The notes under the pieces are model-generated. The model was not told the DNA's origin and did no database searches. It saw only the letters and a list, made by a program, of their open reading frames with translations. A stretch of 64,000 nucleotides of DNA from positions 248,001 to 312,000 of the forward strand of contig JBEULL010000018.1 of assembly GCA_041287365.1 (NCBI GenBank). The letters are read 5' to 3'. Shown in pieces: positions 36,670-45,531 of this stretch (its first letter is position 1; each line of letters opens with the position of its first letter). Position numbers and translations under genes: made by a program. This DNA comes from JAQVIJ01 sp041287365 (GTDB taxonomy: Bacteria; Desulfobacterota; Dissulfuribacteria; Dissulfuribacterales; DYLC01).

Positions 36670-38013
36670 ATGCTCAAAAGCCGGTTCAACCCATCCCAGA
36701 TACTACTGTTGGGCTTTACAACCATCATCGGAGTAGGTGCCATTCTTCTTAAATTGCCGATTTCCACTCGACACGGTATCTCAACTGTGGATGCCCTTTT
36801 TACTGCAACCTCTGCTGTCTGTGTCACTGGACTTATAGTCAAGAACACGCCTGTAGACTTCACTCTGTTTGGCCAGATAGTGATACTGCTGCTCATTCAG
36901 ATAGGCGGCCTCGGATACATGACCTCCACCACCCTGATTTTTTTGATGATGGGAAAGAAAATCGACATCAAAGACCGTTTTCTCCTAAAGGAATCCATGA
37001 ATCTCATAAGCATGGAAGGCGTGGTCAAATTCGTAAAGCATGTGCTGACCGTTACCTTAATCATAGAACTTCGTGTACTTCTACTCTCTTTTTGCTTTCT
37101 ACCCTACATGCCTTGGCGAAAAGCAGTTTATTACGGCCTATTCCATTCCATATCCGCCTTCAACAACGCCGGATTCAGCCTATTTCCCGACAATTTAATG
37201 AAATTCAAAACAAGTATGAGCATAAATCTGATTATCTCGCTGCTCATCATTGCAGGTGGAATAGGCTTTTTAGTGCTATGGGAACTCAAAAACAGATGGA
37301 ATCTTCGAGCAAAGGACAGAGAACTGCTCTCCATGCACGCCAAAACCGTTTTGGGCACCACCGGCCTGCTGATTCTCGCCGGCGCTGTGCTGATTCTGCT
37401 TTTCGAACGCAATAATCCAGACTCCATGGCCGGCCTTTCTCTGCCGTATCAATTTCTTGCCGCATTTTTTGCTTCAATTACGGCGCGAACCGCTGGTTTC
37501 AACACATTGGACTATGCCTCCCTTACACCGGAGACTCTATTTCTCACCATAGTTCTTATGTTCATAGGCGCCTCTCCTGGTGGCACAGGTGGAGGTGTCA
37601 AGACCACCACTATTGCCGTGGTGCTGACAAGCATGTTCGCCACCATTCGAGGAGAGGAACAGACAGTACTCTTCAAAAGGGCTGTTCCTTCAAGTGTTAT
37701 CTCAAAATCCATGCTTATAGTGGTACTGGGGGCCATCTTTGTAATCGTTGCATCTATCTTGATTCTGCACTTTGAAAACAGCCGCTACCTTTCCATTCTC
37801 TTTGAAGTGACATCGGCCATAGGCACTGTGGGACTTTCCGTGGGGGATGGAGGTGTGCGCAGCCTTTCGGCCACATTTTCTCCACTTGGAAAAATGATAA
37901 TCTCATTTATCATGCTTGCAGGTAGAATCGGACCCTTGACACTTGCATGCGCCTTTTTTGAACAAAAAGGCAAACGATATCGATATCCGAAAGGAAGGAT
38001 TGCCATAGGATGA
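36670..38013 (+). CDS. Potassium uptake channel subunit (Trk/Ktr family, KtrB-like)
   Basis: A 447-residue TrkH/KtrB-type K+ translocating subunit with repeated membrane-pore-membrane units. Visible pore-associated strings are DALFTATSAVCVTGLIV, GLFHSISAFNNAGFSLF, FASITARTAGFNTLDYASLT and EVTSAIGTVGLSVG, each bearing the selectivity glycine. Next to it, overlapping by 4 bp, is a KtrA-like regulatory subunit, so they form one K+ uptake system. The start may be GTG 36667 or ATG 36670. It lies 15 bp after the REC-kinase gene. Confidence 0.93.
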   Translation: MLKSRFNPSQILLLGFTTIIGVGAILLKLPISTRHGISTVDALFTATSAVCVTGLIVKNTPVDFTLFGQIVILLLIQIGGLGYMTSTTLIFLMMGKKIDIKDRFLLKESMNLISMEGVVKFVKHVLTVTLIIELRVLLLSFCFLPYMPWRKAVYYGLFHSISAFNNAGFSLFPDNLMKFKTSMSINLIISLLIIAGGIGFLVLWELKNRWNLRAKDRELLSMHAKTVLGTTGLLILAGAVLILLFERNNPDSMAGLSLPYQFLAAFFASITARTAGFNTLDYASLTPETLFLTIVLMFIGASPGGTGGGVKTTTIAVVLTSMFATIRGEEQTVLFKRAVPSSVISKSMLIVVLGAIFVIVASILILHFENSRYLSILFEVTSAIGTVGLSVGDGGVRSLSATFSPLGKMIISFIMLAGRIGPLTLACAFFEQKGKRYRYPKGRIAIG

Positions 38014-38678
38014 AAAAACAATACGCAGTCATCGGGTTGGGGCGTTTCGGTTATTCCGTTGCAAAGACCCTGACAGAACTCGGTGAAGACGTGATTGCCA
38101 TAGACAACAACGAGGAGCGAGTGCGAAAGATAGCCGATTTTGTAACCGAATCGGTGGTGATGGACGCCCTGGATGAAAAGGCATTGCGCTCCATCGGTTT
38201 ACAGAACGTGGATGTGGCCGTAGTCAGCATCGGTGAAAATATAGAGGCCAGCATTTTAGTAGTAATGATTCTCAAGGAGATGGGTGTGCAAAACATCATA
38301 GCCAAGGCGGTCACATCCCTGCATGGCAAGGTGCTCGAAAATTTGAACGTAACTCGCATCGTATATCCTGAAAGAGACATGGCCGTGCGTGTAGCACAGC
38401 AACTGGCCAGGCCCACCATTTTGGAACACTTGGAACTTTCTCCTGAATACAGTATCATCGAGATTCCAGCCCCTTCCTTTGTAGCCGGCCGCATGCTGAG
38501 AGACACTGGGCTGCGCAACAAATATGGCATAAACCTCATAGCGATTCGTCGCAGGAAATCAGAGACTGGCCTCACTGAATGGAATGTCAATCCGGCGCCA
38601 ACAGACATCATTCAACCTGAGGACATTCTGGTGGTCATAGGCTCCAATACCGATCTGGAGCGGCTGAACAACGCCTGA
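38010..38678 (+). CDS. TrkA/KtrA-type potassium channel regulator (RCK)
   Basis: A 222-residue cytoplasmic RCK protein. The N-terminal nucleotide-binding Rossmann domain has YAVIGLGRFGYSVAKTLTELGEDVIAID. The C-terminal TrkA_C domain (about 140-222) includes IIEIPAPSFVAGRMLRDTGLRNKYGIN and ILVVIGSNTDLERL. It gates the membrane subunit in response to ATP/ADP or NAD(H). Single-RCK size fits KtrA rather than the double TrkA. Its start overlaps the channel gene's stop by 4 bp. Confidence 0.94.
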   Translation: MKKQYAVIGLGRFGYSVAKTLTELGEDVIAIDNNEERVRKIADFVTESVVMDALDEKALRSIGLQNVDVAVVSIGENIEASILVVMILKEMGVQNIIAKAVTSLHGKVLENLNVTRIVYPERDMAVRVAQQLARPTILEHLELSPEYSIIEIPAPSFVAGRMLRDTGLRNKYGINLIAIRRRKSETGLTEWNVNPAPTDIIQPEDILVVIGSNTDLERLNNA

Positions 38679-38713
38679 TTTTCAATGATTTTGAAAGGAA
38701 CTGTATCAAAAAT

Positions 38714-41440
38714 ATGTCACTCTCAACTGACTTGACAACAACGGACACACAAACAAATTCCTCTAAACCCACTGCACTCCAAACCGCTCCTATTGATAAA
38801 TCTTATGAATTTCAGGAAGTTGAGGCCAAGTGGCTGAATGACTGGGCTCAGGCAGGGCTCTCGATAGCCACCATGGACTCAACCAAACCCTGTTTTTCCA
38901 TGGTCATTCCACCTCCCAACGTCACAGGTGTGCTGCACATCGGGCATGCCCTGAACAACACGCTTCAGGATATCTTGATTCGCTACAAGCGCATGGATGG
39001 ATATAATACCCTCTGGGTACCAGGGACCGACCATGCAGGTATCGCCACTCAAAACGTCGTAGAACGGCAGCTGGCTCAGGAAGGTCTTTCTCGTCATAAA
39101 TTGGGTAGAGAGGCCTTCATTCAGCGGGTCTGGGAATGGAAGGCCAAAAGTGGAGGACGCATTCTCGAACAGCTCAAGCGACTGGGCTGTTCCTGCGACT
39201 GGTCACGCGAGCGCTTCACCTTTGACGAAGGTCTGTCATTAGCCGTAAAAGAGGTCTTTGTGCGGCTCTACGAAGAAGGCCTCATTTATAAAGGAGATTA
39301 CATAATCAACTGGTGCCCCCGTTGCCACACGGCCTTGGCGGATATAGAAGTGGAACACGAACCACAGGAAGGCTGCATCTGGCGCCTCAAATACCCTCTC
39401 AAGGATGAGACCGGCTATGTGGTAGTGGCCACCACTCGGCCAGAGACCATGCTGGGAGACACCGCTGTGGCGGTAAATCCCAACGATGCCAGGTATGCTC
39501 ATCTCATCGGTAAAGAGCTGATGCTGCCTCTTGTCAACAGGCCCATTCCCATCATAGCCGACGATACGGTGGACATGGAATTCGGAACAGGTGCCGTGAA
39601 GATCACACCGGCCCATGACTTCAATGACTTTGAAACAGGACTGCGCCACAATCTGCCTGTGATCAACATCTTTGACACCTCTGCACACGTCAATGAAAAC
39701 GGCGGCAAATACCAGGGGATGGACCGCTACGAGGCCAGAAAACGCATTTTGGAAGACATGTCGGCCATTGGTCTGTTGGAAGCAGAGGAAAAACATAGCC
39801 TTGCCATCGGCGGATGTTACCGCTGCAAGACAGTGGTGGAGCCTCGTATCTCCAAACAGTGGTTCGTGCGCACTCAACCCCTGGCCCAAAAGGCATTGGC
39901 GGCAGTAAGAGAGAAAGAGACGGTCATACTGCCTGCATCCTGGGAAAAGACCTACGAGGAATGGATGACCAACATCAAGGACTGGTGTATCTCCCGTCAG
40001 ATCTGGTGGGGGCATCGCATTCCTGCCTGGACATGTAAGACCTGCGGCGAGACCATAGTGGCCAAAGATACTCCAACTGCCTGCACAAAATGCAACTCCA
40101 CAGACCTGGAACAGGAGACGGACGTGCTGGACACCTGGTTCAGTTCCGCACTTTGGCCGTTTTCCACTCTGGGATGGCCTGAAAAAACCAGGGAACTGGA
40201 AATGTTTTATCCAACCTCCGTGCTCATCACCAGCTTCGATATCCTCTTTTTTTGGGTGGCACGCATGCTCATGATGGGCATTCATTTCATGGAGGAAGTG
40301 CCGTTCAGGTATGTCTATCTCCATGCCCTGGTAAGAGACAGCCAGGGGCAGAAGATGAGCAAATCCAAAGGCAATGTCATAGACCCCTTGACGGTCATGG
40401 AAAAATACGGCACAGACGCGGTGCGCATGACCCTTACCGCTCTGGCTGCTCAAGGCAGGGACATCAAGCTGGCGGAGGACCGTATCGAAGGCTACCGCCA
40501 CTTCATCAACAAGATATGGAACGCCACTCGTCTGGTACTCATGAATGTAAATGACTCATTTGAACCGTTGAAAGACCCTGAATCATTAATTCCAAGAGCT
40601 TTGAAAGATAAGTGGATCTTGGCCAGACTCGGCAAACTCATTCAAAGCACACGCCACAATCTGGACAACTTCGAGTTCGACGAGGCTGCGCGAGGATTGT
40701 ATCACTTCTTCTGGCACGAATACTGCGATTGGTATCTGGAACTGGCAAAACCCGCATTTCAAAGCCTGAACGACCAGGAGAGAAGGATTACGCAACAGAC
40801 GGCCATCACTGTGCTCGATATCTGTCTCAGACTGCTCCACCCCATTATTCCTTTTGTAACAGAGGAATTATGGCATAACCTACCGGGTTCATCAGGCCAC
40901 ATCATGACAGCGGAATTTCCCAGACCTGTGCCTGCCTGGCAAAATGAGACTGCTGAGGCGCAAATGCAGGAGCTCATCGAGATCATCACCGGCATTCGCA
41001 ACCTGCGCTCCGAATTCAACATACACCCTGGTATCAGGCTCAAGGTTCAGGTTTTTCCTCATGATGATGGTATCCGTGAGCTGTTTTCCGCACAAAAAAC
41101 GCATCTGTTAGCATTAGCTAAACTTGAGACCATAGATTTCTATGATACCTCGCAGCCAAGGCCCAAAAACGCCGCATCCGTGATTCTAAAGGACGTAGAG
41201 ATATTCATTCCCCTGAAGGACGTGATAGATCTGGCTGGCGAATTGAAAAAACTGCAAAAAGAGGAAGAAAAGCTGCTGAATGACCTGCAAAAGACACAGG
41301 CCAAGCTGAACAATGCGGACTTCATGGCCAGGGCGCCTCAGGAGATTAGAGAAAAGGAGCAACAGCGCTTTACTGATATAGAGACCCGTTTGAAACGCAT
41401 TAAAGATCATAAGGCCACATTGAGCACCATCGAGACATGA
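38714..41440 (+). CDS. valS: Valyl-tRNA synthetase
   Basis: A 908-residue class I valyl-tRNA synthetase. The HIGH signature is VLHIGHALNNTLQD, and the second signature is GQKMSKSKGNVIDPL. The editing (CP1) domain includes VVATTRPETMLGDTAVAVNP, and the C terminus has the valine-specific coiled-coil tRNA arm (LKKLQKEEEKLLNDLQKTQAKL). The first ~35 residues are a Thr-rich tail before DKSYEFQEVEAKWL. It leads an operon in which nadC and tlyA overlap by 4 bp each. Confidence 0.98.
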   Translation: MSLSTDLTTTDTQTNSSKPTALQTAPIDKSYEFQEVEAKWLNDWAQAGLSIATMDSTKPCFSMVIPPPNVTGVLHIGHALNNTLQDILIRYKRMDGYNTLWVPGTDHAGIATQNVVERQLAQEGLSRHKLGREAFIQRVWEWKAKSGGRILEQLKRLGCSCDWSRERFTFDEGLSLAVKEVFVRLYEEGLIYKGDYIINWCPRCHTALADIEVEHEPQEGCIWRLKYPLKDETGYVVVATTRPETMLGDTAVAVNPNDARYAHLIGKELMLPLVNRPIPIIADDTVDMEFGTGAVKITPAHDFNDFETGLRHNLPVINIFDTSAHVNENGGKYQGMDRYEARKRILEDMSAIGLLEAEEKHSLAIGGCYRCKTVVEPRISKQWFVRTQPLAQKALAAVREKETVILPASWEKTYEEWMTNIKDWCISRQIWWGHRIPAWTCKTCGETIVAKDTPTACTKCNSTDLEQETDVLDTWFSSALWPFSTLGWPEKTRELEMFYPTSVLITSFDILFFWVARMLMMGIHFMEEVPFRYVYLHALVRDSQGQKMSKSKGNVIDPLTVMEKYGTDAVRMTLTALAAQGRDIKLAEDRIEGYRHFINKIWNATRLVLMNVNDSFEPLKDPESLIPRALKDKWILARLGKLIQSTRHNLDNFEFDEAARGLYHFFWHEYCDWYLELAKPAFQSLNDQERRITQQTAITVLDICLRLLHPIIPFVTEELWHNLPGSSGHIMTAEFPRPVPAWQNETAEAQMQELIEIITGIRNLRSEFNIHPGIRLKVQVFPHDDGIRELFSAQKTHLLALAKLETIDFYDTSQPRPKNAASVILKDVEIFIPLKDVIDLAGELKKLQKEEEKLLNDLQKTQAKLNNADFMARAPQEIREKEQQRFTDIETRLKRIKDHKATLSTIET

Positions 41441-42294
41441 AACCATCCCGTCCACACTCTTCCACTTATAGCCACCTGATTCGGCAGGCGCTGGCTGAAG
41501 ATATGCCCTTTGGAGACATCACCACCTCCTGCATTATGGACCCCGATGCACAGGGGAGGGCCGTCATTCTGGCCAAGGAGGACTGTGTGGTGGCAGGGCT
41601 GTTCGTGGCCCAGGAGGTCTTTGCGCATGTGGATGACCGCGTCGTCTGTAATATCATGTTCGATGAGGGGGCAGCGGTTCACACCGGCGAAATACTCATG
41701 GAGATTGAAGGCAGCCTTGCCTCCATTCTCATGGGAGAACGGGTTGCATTGAACCTGATTCAACGGCTCTGCGGCATAGCGACTTTGACTGCGGCCTTCG
41801 TAACGGCGCTGACCGGCACCAACTGCCGTGTGCTGGATACACGCAAAACCACCCCTGGTCTGCGTGTATTGGAAAAATACGCCGTGCGCGTGGGAGGCGG
41901 CCACAATCACCGTTTCTCCCTGTCCGATGGAATACTCATAAAGGACAACCACATAGCCGCCTGCGGTTCCATTACCGAGGCGGTAAGACGGGTGTATGAA
42001 AATGCACCGCATACCATAGCCGTTCAATGTGAGGTCTCAAACATCAAGGAGCTGCAAGAGGCCTTGAATGCCGGCGTTAACGCGGTGTTGCTGGACAACA
42101 TGGACACTGATGCATTAAAAAAAGCGGTTGAATTCATAAGAAAGACTGCACCTAATGTGCTAATCGAGGCATCGGGTGGAGTTACCATCAACAATGTCAG
42201 GGAGATAGCCCTTACAGGTGTGGATATGGTCTCAACCGGCAGTATTACACATTCGGTAAAGGCTGTGGATATCAGCCTGCGCATTCTGAGATGA
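41437..42294 (+). CDS. nadC: Quinolinate phosphoribosyltransferase (nicotinate-nucleotide pyrophosphorylase)
   Basis: A 285-residue NadC, which converts quinolinate and PRPP to nicotinate mononucleotide in NAD biosynthesis. Family motifs: DITTSCIMDPDAQGRAVI near the N terminus, ERVALNLIQRLCGIATLTAAF, the substrate-binding stretch LDTRKTTPGLRVLEKYAVRVGGGHNHRFSLSDGILIKDNH split across the central barrel, and EASGGVTINNVREIA. It overlaps valS by 4 bp and tlyA by 4 bp, so the three are almost certainly co-translated. Confidence 0.97.
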   Translation: MKPSRPHSSTYSHLIRQALAEDMPFGDITTSCIMDPDAQGRAVILAKEDCVVAGLFVAQEVFAHVDDRVVCNIMFDEGAAVHTGEILMEIEGSLASILMGERVALNLIQRLCGIATLTAAFVTALTGTNCRVLDTRKTTPGLRVLEKYAVRVGGGHNHRFSLSDGILIKDNHIAACGSITEAVRRVYENAPHTIAVQCEVSNIKELQEALNAGVNAVLLDNMDTDALKKAVEFIRKTAPNVLIEASGGVTINNVREIALTGVDMVSTGSITHSVKAVDISLRILR

Positions 42295-43082
42295 CCGTCA
42301 AAAAACGTCTGGATGTACTGGTGGTAGAGCGAGGTATTGCAGACTCTCGAGCAAAGGCGCAGGCCATAATCACGGCTGGTCAAATACAAGTAAACGGCCA
42401 AATCCTGGACAAATGCGGTCAGCAGGTGCCGGAGAATGCAGAGATATGTCTTTTAAGCAATCCATGTCCTTATGTGAGCAGAGGCGGATTGAAACTGGCG
42501 CACGCCCTGTCGTGTTTTCAAATAAATGTCAGGGGAATGGTCTGCATGGATGTGGGCGCATCCACAGGCGGCTTTACGGACTGTCTGCTGCAATACGGGG
42601 CAATGCTGGTGTATGCAGTGGATGTGGGCTACGGCCAACTGGATTGGAAACTCCGAAACGACAGCCGAGTGGTGGTATTGGAAAAACAGAACATCCGTAA
42701 CATAGACCACACATCGATTCCGGAACCCATAGACCTGCTGGTGATGGACGTCTCCTTCATCTCCTTGAAAACGGCTCTGCCACCTGCCCTGCCCTTTCTC
42801 AAACCCTGCGGAGCCGTGATCGCACTGATCAAGCCGCAATTCGAGGCAGGCAGAGAACAGGTGGGAAAGGGAGGTGTGATCAGGGATGCAAAGGTACGGG
42901 AGGAAGTGGTACAGGGGCTTCGGACATTTTTCAGTCAGGAACTGAAGCTGGAGATAGCTGGTCTGGTTGCATCACCCATTCATGGGGCGAAGGGCAACGA
43001 AGAGTATCTGATCTATATGAAAATTAATGGAGGATACAAGGAGCATGGGAGAACGGAAGTCGAGTTGGAGGGAAATCGATAA
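42291..43082 (+). CDS. tlyA: TlyA family rRNA methyltransferase (S4 plus FtsJ domains)
   Basis: A 263-residue TlyA/hemolysin-A-like protein. An N-terminal S4 RNA-binding domain (about 5-65; LDVLVVERGIADSRAKAQAIITAGQIQVNG) precedes a FtsJ-type Rossmann methyltransferase domain: YVSRGGLKLAHAL, CMDVGASTGGFTDCLLQYGA, VDVGYGQLDWKLRND and LVMDVSFISLKTALP. TlyA proteins 2'-O-methylate cytidines in 16S and 23S rRNA. It begins within the nadC stop and its last 38 bases overlap the next gene's start. Confidence 0.94.
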   Translation: MTVKKRLDVLVVERGIADSRAKAQAIITAGQIQVNGQILDKCGQQVPENAEICLLSNPCPYVSRGGLKLAHALSCFQINVRGMVCMDVGASTGGFTDCLLQYGAMLVYAVDVGYGQLDWKLRNDSRVVVLEKQNIRNIDHTSIPEPIDLLVMDVSFISLKTALPPALPFLKPCGAVIALIKPQFEAGREQVGKGGVIRDAKVREEVVQGLRTFFSQELKLEIAGLVASPIHGAKGNEEYLIYMKINGGYKEHGRTEVELEGNR

Positions 43083-43515
43083 ACGCAAGAACAAGTCCGG
43101 TTCTTCGAGTAAAGGGATGAAGAGCCGTTTGGAAAAGGCTCTGGAAAATCCTGCCCTGAAGAAATATTACCTTCAGGAGGTGGAAAAGCTCTTCAGCGGT
43201 TCAAAGGATGCAGAAAAAGAACGCAGCCTGACAGCGCTTCGAGAACTGTACGGCAGCGCTGCCTTTGAGGAGACAGCCTTGAAATATCACGAACTTTACG
43301 GCCTGCCACAGGATTGGAGCGGGCTTTTGATGTTTCTGGACCTCAAGGACCAATCGGAAATCGTCACCAAGGCCATGGAACTCCTTGTAGGCATGGCAGC
43401 CGAGAGAAATACACTAGAACGCAACAATCTCAAGGCCAAACTCCGATTTCTGGGCATGACCACAGAGGATACCGACATTCGAGACAAGGCCAACGAATAC
43501 CTCAAGACCATGTGA
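43045..43515 (+). CDS. Hypothetical protein of unknown function
   Basis: A 156-residue mostly helical protein that I do not recognise. The first ~25 residues are basic (GERKSSWREIDKRKNKSG), followed by predicted helices (RLEKALENPALKKYYLQEVEKLF) and a HEAT-like run. It has no membrane segment or signal peptide. I chose ATG 43045 because AAGGAGC is 2-9 bases upstream and the longer reading from 43027 begins further inside tlyA. It overlaps tlyA by 38 bp and ends 6 bp before xerD, so it is probably co-expressed with the valS-nadC-tlyA group. No function is assigned. Confidence 0.75.
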   Translation: MGERKSSWREIDKRKNKSGSSSKGMKSRLEKALENPALKKYYLQEVEKLFSGSKDAEKERSLTALRELYGSAAFEETALKYHELYGLPQDWSGLLMFLDLKDQSEIVTKAMELLVGMAAERNTLERNNLKAKLRFLGMTTEDTDIRDKANEYLKTM

Positions 43516-43521
43516 ACTCCC

Positions 43522-44442
43522 ATGGATTCCACAATAAAATCCGATACAAACACTTGGTTCAGACTCATAGACGACTTTATAGCCCATCTTCGCATTGAAA
43601 AAGGGCTTTCCGGCAATACCAGTGAGGCCTACGCCACAGACTTGAACTTCTTTGTAACTTATGTGACGGATATCGGCATTTACGAACCGGCTGAACTCAC
43701 ACTCACAGCCATCCTCTCTTGGCTCGTCAGGCAAAAGACGCAAGGCATGCACGCCCGCACCATCTCCAGACGTCTCTCCAGTCTGAGGTCATTTTTCAAT
43801 TTTCTACGTCTTGAACGCATAGTCACATCCAATCCAGTCACCACCATTCAAAATCCGAAGATAGGCCTGTATCTACCGGATGTCCTGAGCGTGGAAGAGG
43901 TGGAAAGGCTTCTGAACGCACCGAATACCAATACTCACCTCGGCATGCGTGACAGGGCTATTCTGGAACTCACCTATGCCTGCGGTCTTCGGGCATCCGA
44001 GGCCGTAACTTTGAAACTCCATCAGATAGACATGAATTTGGCCTACCTACGCGTCATAGGAAAAGGAAACAAGGAGAGGGTCACCCCCATTGGGGATGTG
44101 GCCGTTGAGATATTGAAGGAATATCTACTGAAGGCCAGACCGCAATTTCTAAGGACAGCGGGCAGTGAATTCCTGTTTCCCAGCCGGAACGGACGGCCTC
44201 TCACCCGCCAGCGCTTCTGGCAGATATTAAAGACTCATGCGTTACAGGCAGGGCTGAAGTCTGAGCTATCCCCTCACTCCCTTCGCCACTCCTTTGCCAC
44301 GCACCTGCTGGAAGGCGGGGCCGATCTGCGCGTTGTGCAGATGCTTTTGGGCCATTCCAGCATCACCACCACACAGATATACACACATCTCGACCTGCAA
44401 CACCTGCGTGAGGTGCACAAGCGATTCCATCCCAGGGCATAG
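43522..44442 (+). CDS. xerD: Tyrosine recombinase XerC/XerD
   Basis: A 306-residue tyrosine recombinase resolving chromosome dimers at dif. The N-terminal SAM-like core-binding domain has RIEKGLSGNTSEAYATDL and ISRRLSSLRSFFNFL. Catalytic residues are Arg in YACGLRASE, His and Arg in SPHSLRHSFATHLLEGG, His in LLGHSSITTTQIYTH, and the nucleophilic Tyr in QIYTH. Length and motifs fit the housekeeping Xer recombinases rather than an integron or phage integrase. It ends at an intact stop, immediately followed by the truncated ammonium transporter. Confidence 0.92.
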   Translation: MDSTIKSDTNTWFRLIDDFIAHLRIEKGLSGNTSEAYATDLNFFVTYVTDIGIYEPAELTLTAILSWLVRQKTQGMHARTISRRLSSLRSFFNFLRLERIVTSNPVTTIQNPKIGLYLPDVLSVEEVERLLNAPNTNTHLGMRDRAILELTYACGLRASEAVTLKLHQIDMNLAYLRVIGKGNKERVTPIGDVAVEILKEYLLKARPQFLRTAGSEFLFPSRNGRPLTRQRFWQILKTHALQAGLKSELSPHSLRHSFATHLLEGGADLRVVQMLLGHSSITTTQIYTHLDLQHLREVHKRFHPRA

Positions 44443-44456
44443 AGAAGCCCTCGAAG

Positions 44457-45071
44457 GGCACAGGACTTCTGTGGTTCGAATGGTTCGGGTTCAATGCAGG
44501 CAGCGCATTGGCCGCAAACGGGCTGGCTGGAATGGCCTTCTTAAACACCAATACAGCCGCTGCGGCAGCCGCCCTGGCCTGGATGGCTATGGACTGGCTC
44601 TTCTATAAAAAATGCACTGTGCTGGGCATGGCCTCCGGCGCTGTGGCAGGGTTGGTGGGCATCACGCCTGCGGCAGGTTTTGTTGACATAGCCGGAGCCT
44701 TTATAATCGGCATAGCGGTAGGCGTGATTCCGTTTCTGATAATCGCAAAGATCAAACCACGACTTGGCTATGACGACACACTGGATGCCTTTGGCATACA
44801 CGGTGTGGCAGGTTTTATGGGAGCGATACTGACGAGCATTTTGGCTAATCCAGCCATAAACCAGGCAGGTAAGGGTGTAATATACGGAAATGGTAGTCAA
44901 TTTCTTACACAATTTCTTGCAGCAGGCGCGACTTTTGTGTATTCTGGCATAGCAACCCTAGTCATACTGGTAATTATAAAAGCGACCATTGGCATTCGAG
45001 TGGAAAACGAAGAGGAGATCAAGGGGCTTGACGAGACACAGCACGGCAAAACCGCCTATTTTTTCCTCTAA
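44457..45071 (+). pseudogene. 5'-truncated ammonium transporter (AmtB C-terminal half)
   Basis: The frame beginning at about 44457 encodes GTGLLWFEWFGFNAGSALA and continues through LAGMAFLNTNTAAAAAALAW and DTLDAFGIHGVAGFMGAILTS to the stop at 45071. This is the second half of an Amt/Mep/Rh transporter (about transmembrane segments 6-11, including the second pore His). The first ~200 residues of a normal ~400-450 residue Amt, with the signal region and the first pore His, are missing. Homology starts 15 bases after the xerD stop in another frame. No ribosome-binding site or good start is present (only TTG 44508). A conserved Gly of FGWFGF has become Glu. It looks like a deletion remnant; a PII gene follows 27 bp later as in functional amtB-glnK operons. 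Confidence 0.8.
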
Positions 45072-45098
45072 AGTAAAATTACAAAGACATGAGGCATC

Positions 45099-45437
45099 AT
45101 GAGAAAGATAGAAGCGATTCTAAAACCATCCAGATTCGAGCAGGTAAAGGACGCCCTGAACAAAATAGGCGTAAAGGGCATGACAGTATCGGAAGTAAAG
45201 GGCTATGGCAGACAAAAAGGTCACAAAGAGGTCTATCGCGGCACTGAATATGTAGTTGATTTGATTCCGAAGATCAAGATTGAGATTGTAGCCGAGGCTG
45301 CACAGATTCCCATGATTATCGATACGATCATCGCAGAGGCCAATACAGGCACCATAGGCGATGGCAAAATATTCGTTATGCCCATAGAAGATGTAATAAG
45401 GGTGAGAACAAAGGAACGCGGTAAAGAGGCTATATAG
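45099..45437 (+). CDS. glnK: Nitrogen regulatory protein P-II (GlnK/GlnB family)
   Basis: A 112-residue PII trimer protein integrating 2-oxoglutarate, ATP/ADP and glutamine signals. The uridylylation site Tyr51 lies in the T-loop KEVYRGTEYVVD. The B- and C-loop motifs (TIGDGKIFVMPIEDVIRVRTKERG) are intact. The gene is normally downstream of amtB and controls it. Here its transporter partner is truncated at the 5' end, so it may rely on a second Amt elsewhere. A strong terminator follows. Confidence 0.96.
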   Translation: MRKIEAILKPSRFEQVKDALNKIGVKGMTVSEVKGYGRQKGHKEVYRGTEYVVDLIPKIKIEIVAEAAQIPMIIDTIIAEANTGTIGDGKIFVMPIEDVIRVRTKERGKEAI

Positions 45438-45469
45438 TGCAATTCGCAACGATAAATTAACATTGATTC

Positions 45470-45509
45470 AATAGCGTATTCATATCAGACATGAATACGC
45501 TATTTTTTT
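45470..45509 (+). terminator. Rho-independent terminator after glnK
   Basis: A 14-bp perfect stem, AATAGCGTATTCAT (45470-45483) with ATGAATACGCTATT (45491-45504), has a 7-base loop and is followed by a T-run. It separates glnK from the sensor kinase gene. Confidence 0.9.
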
Positions 45510-45531
45510 GAATTGACAACAGACAGATATT

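Noticed and set aside
39239..40501. 420-codon open frame antisense to valS
   Set aside because: It lies inside the strongly conserved valS; its composition is that of a shadow frame.
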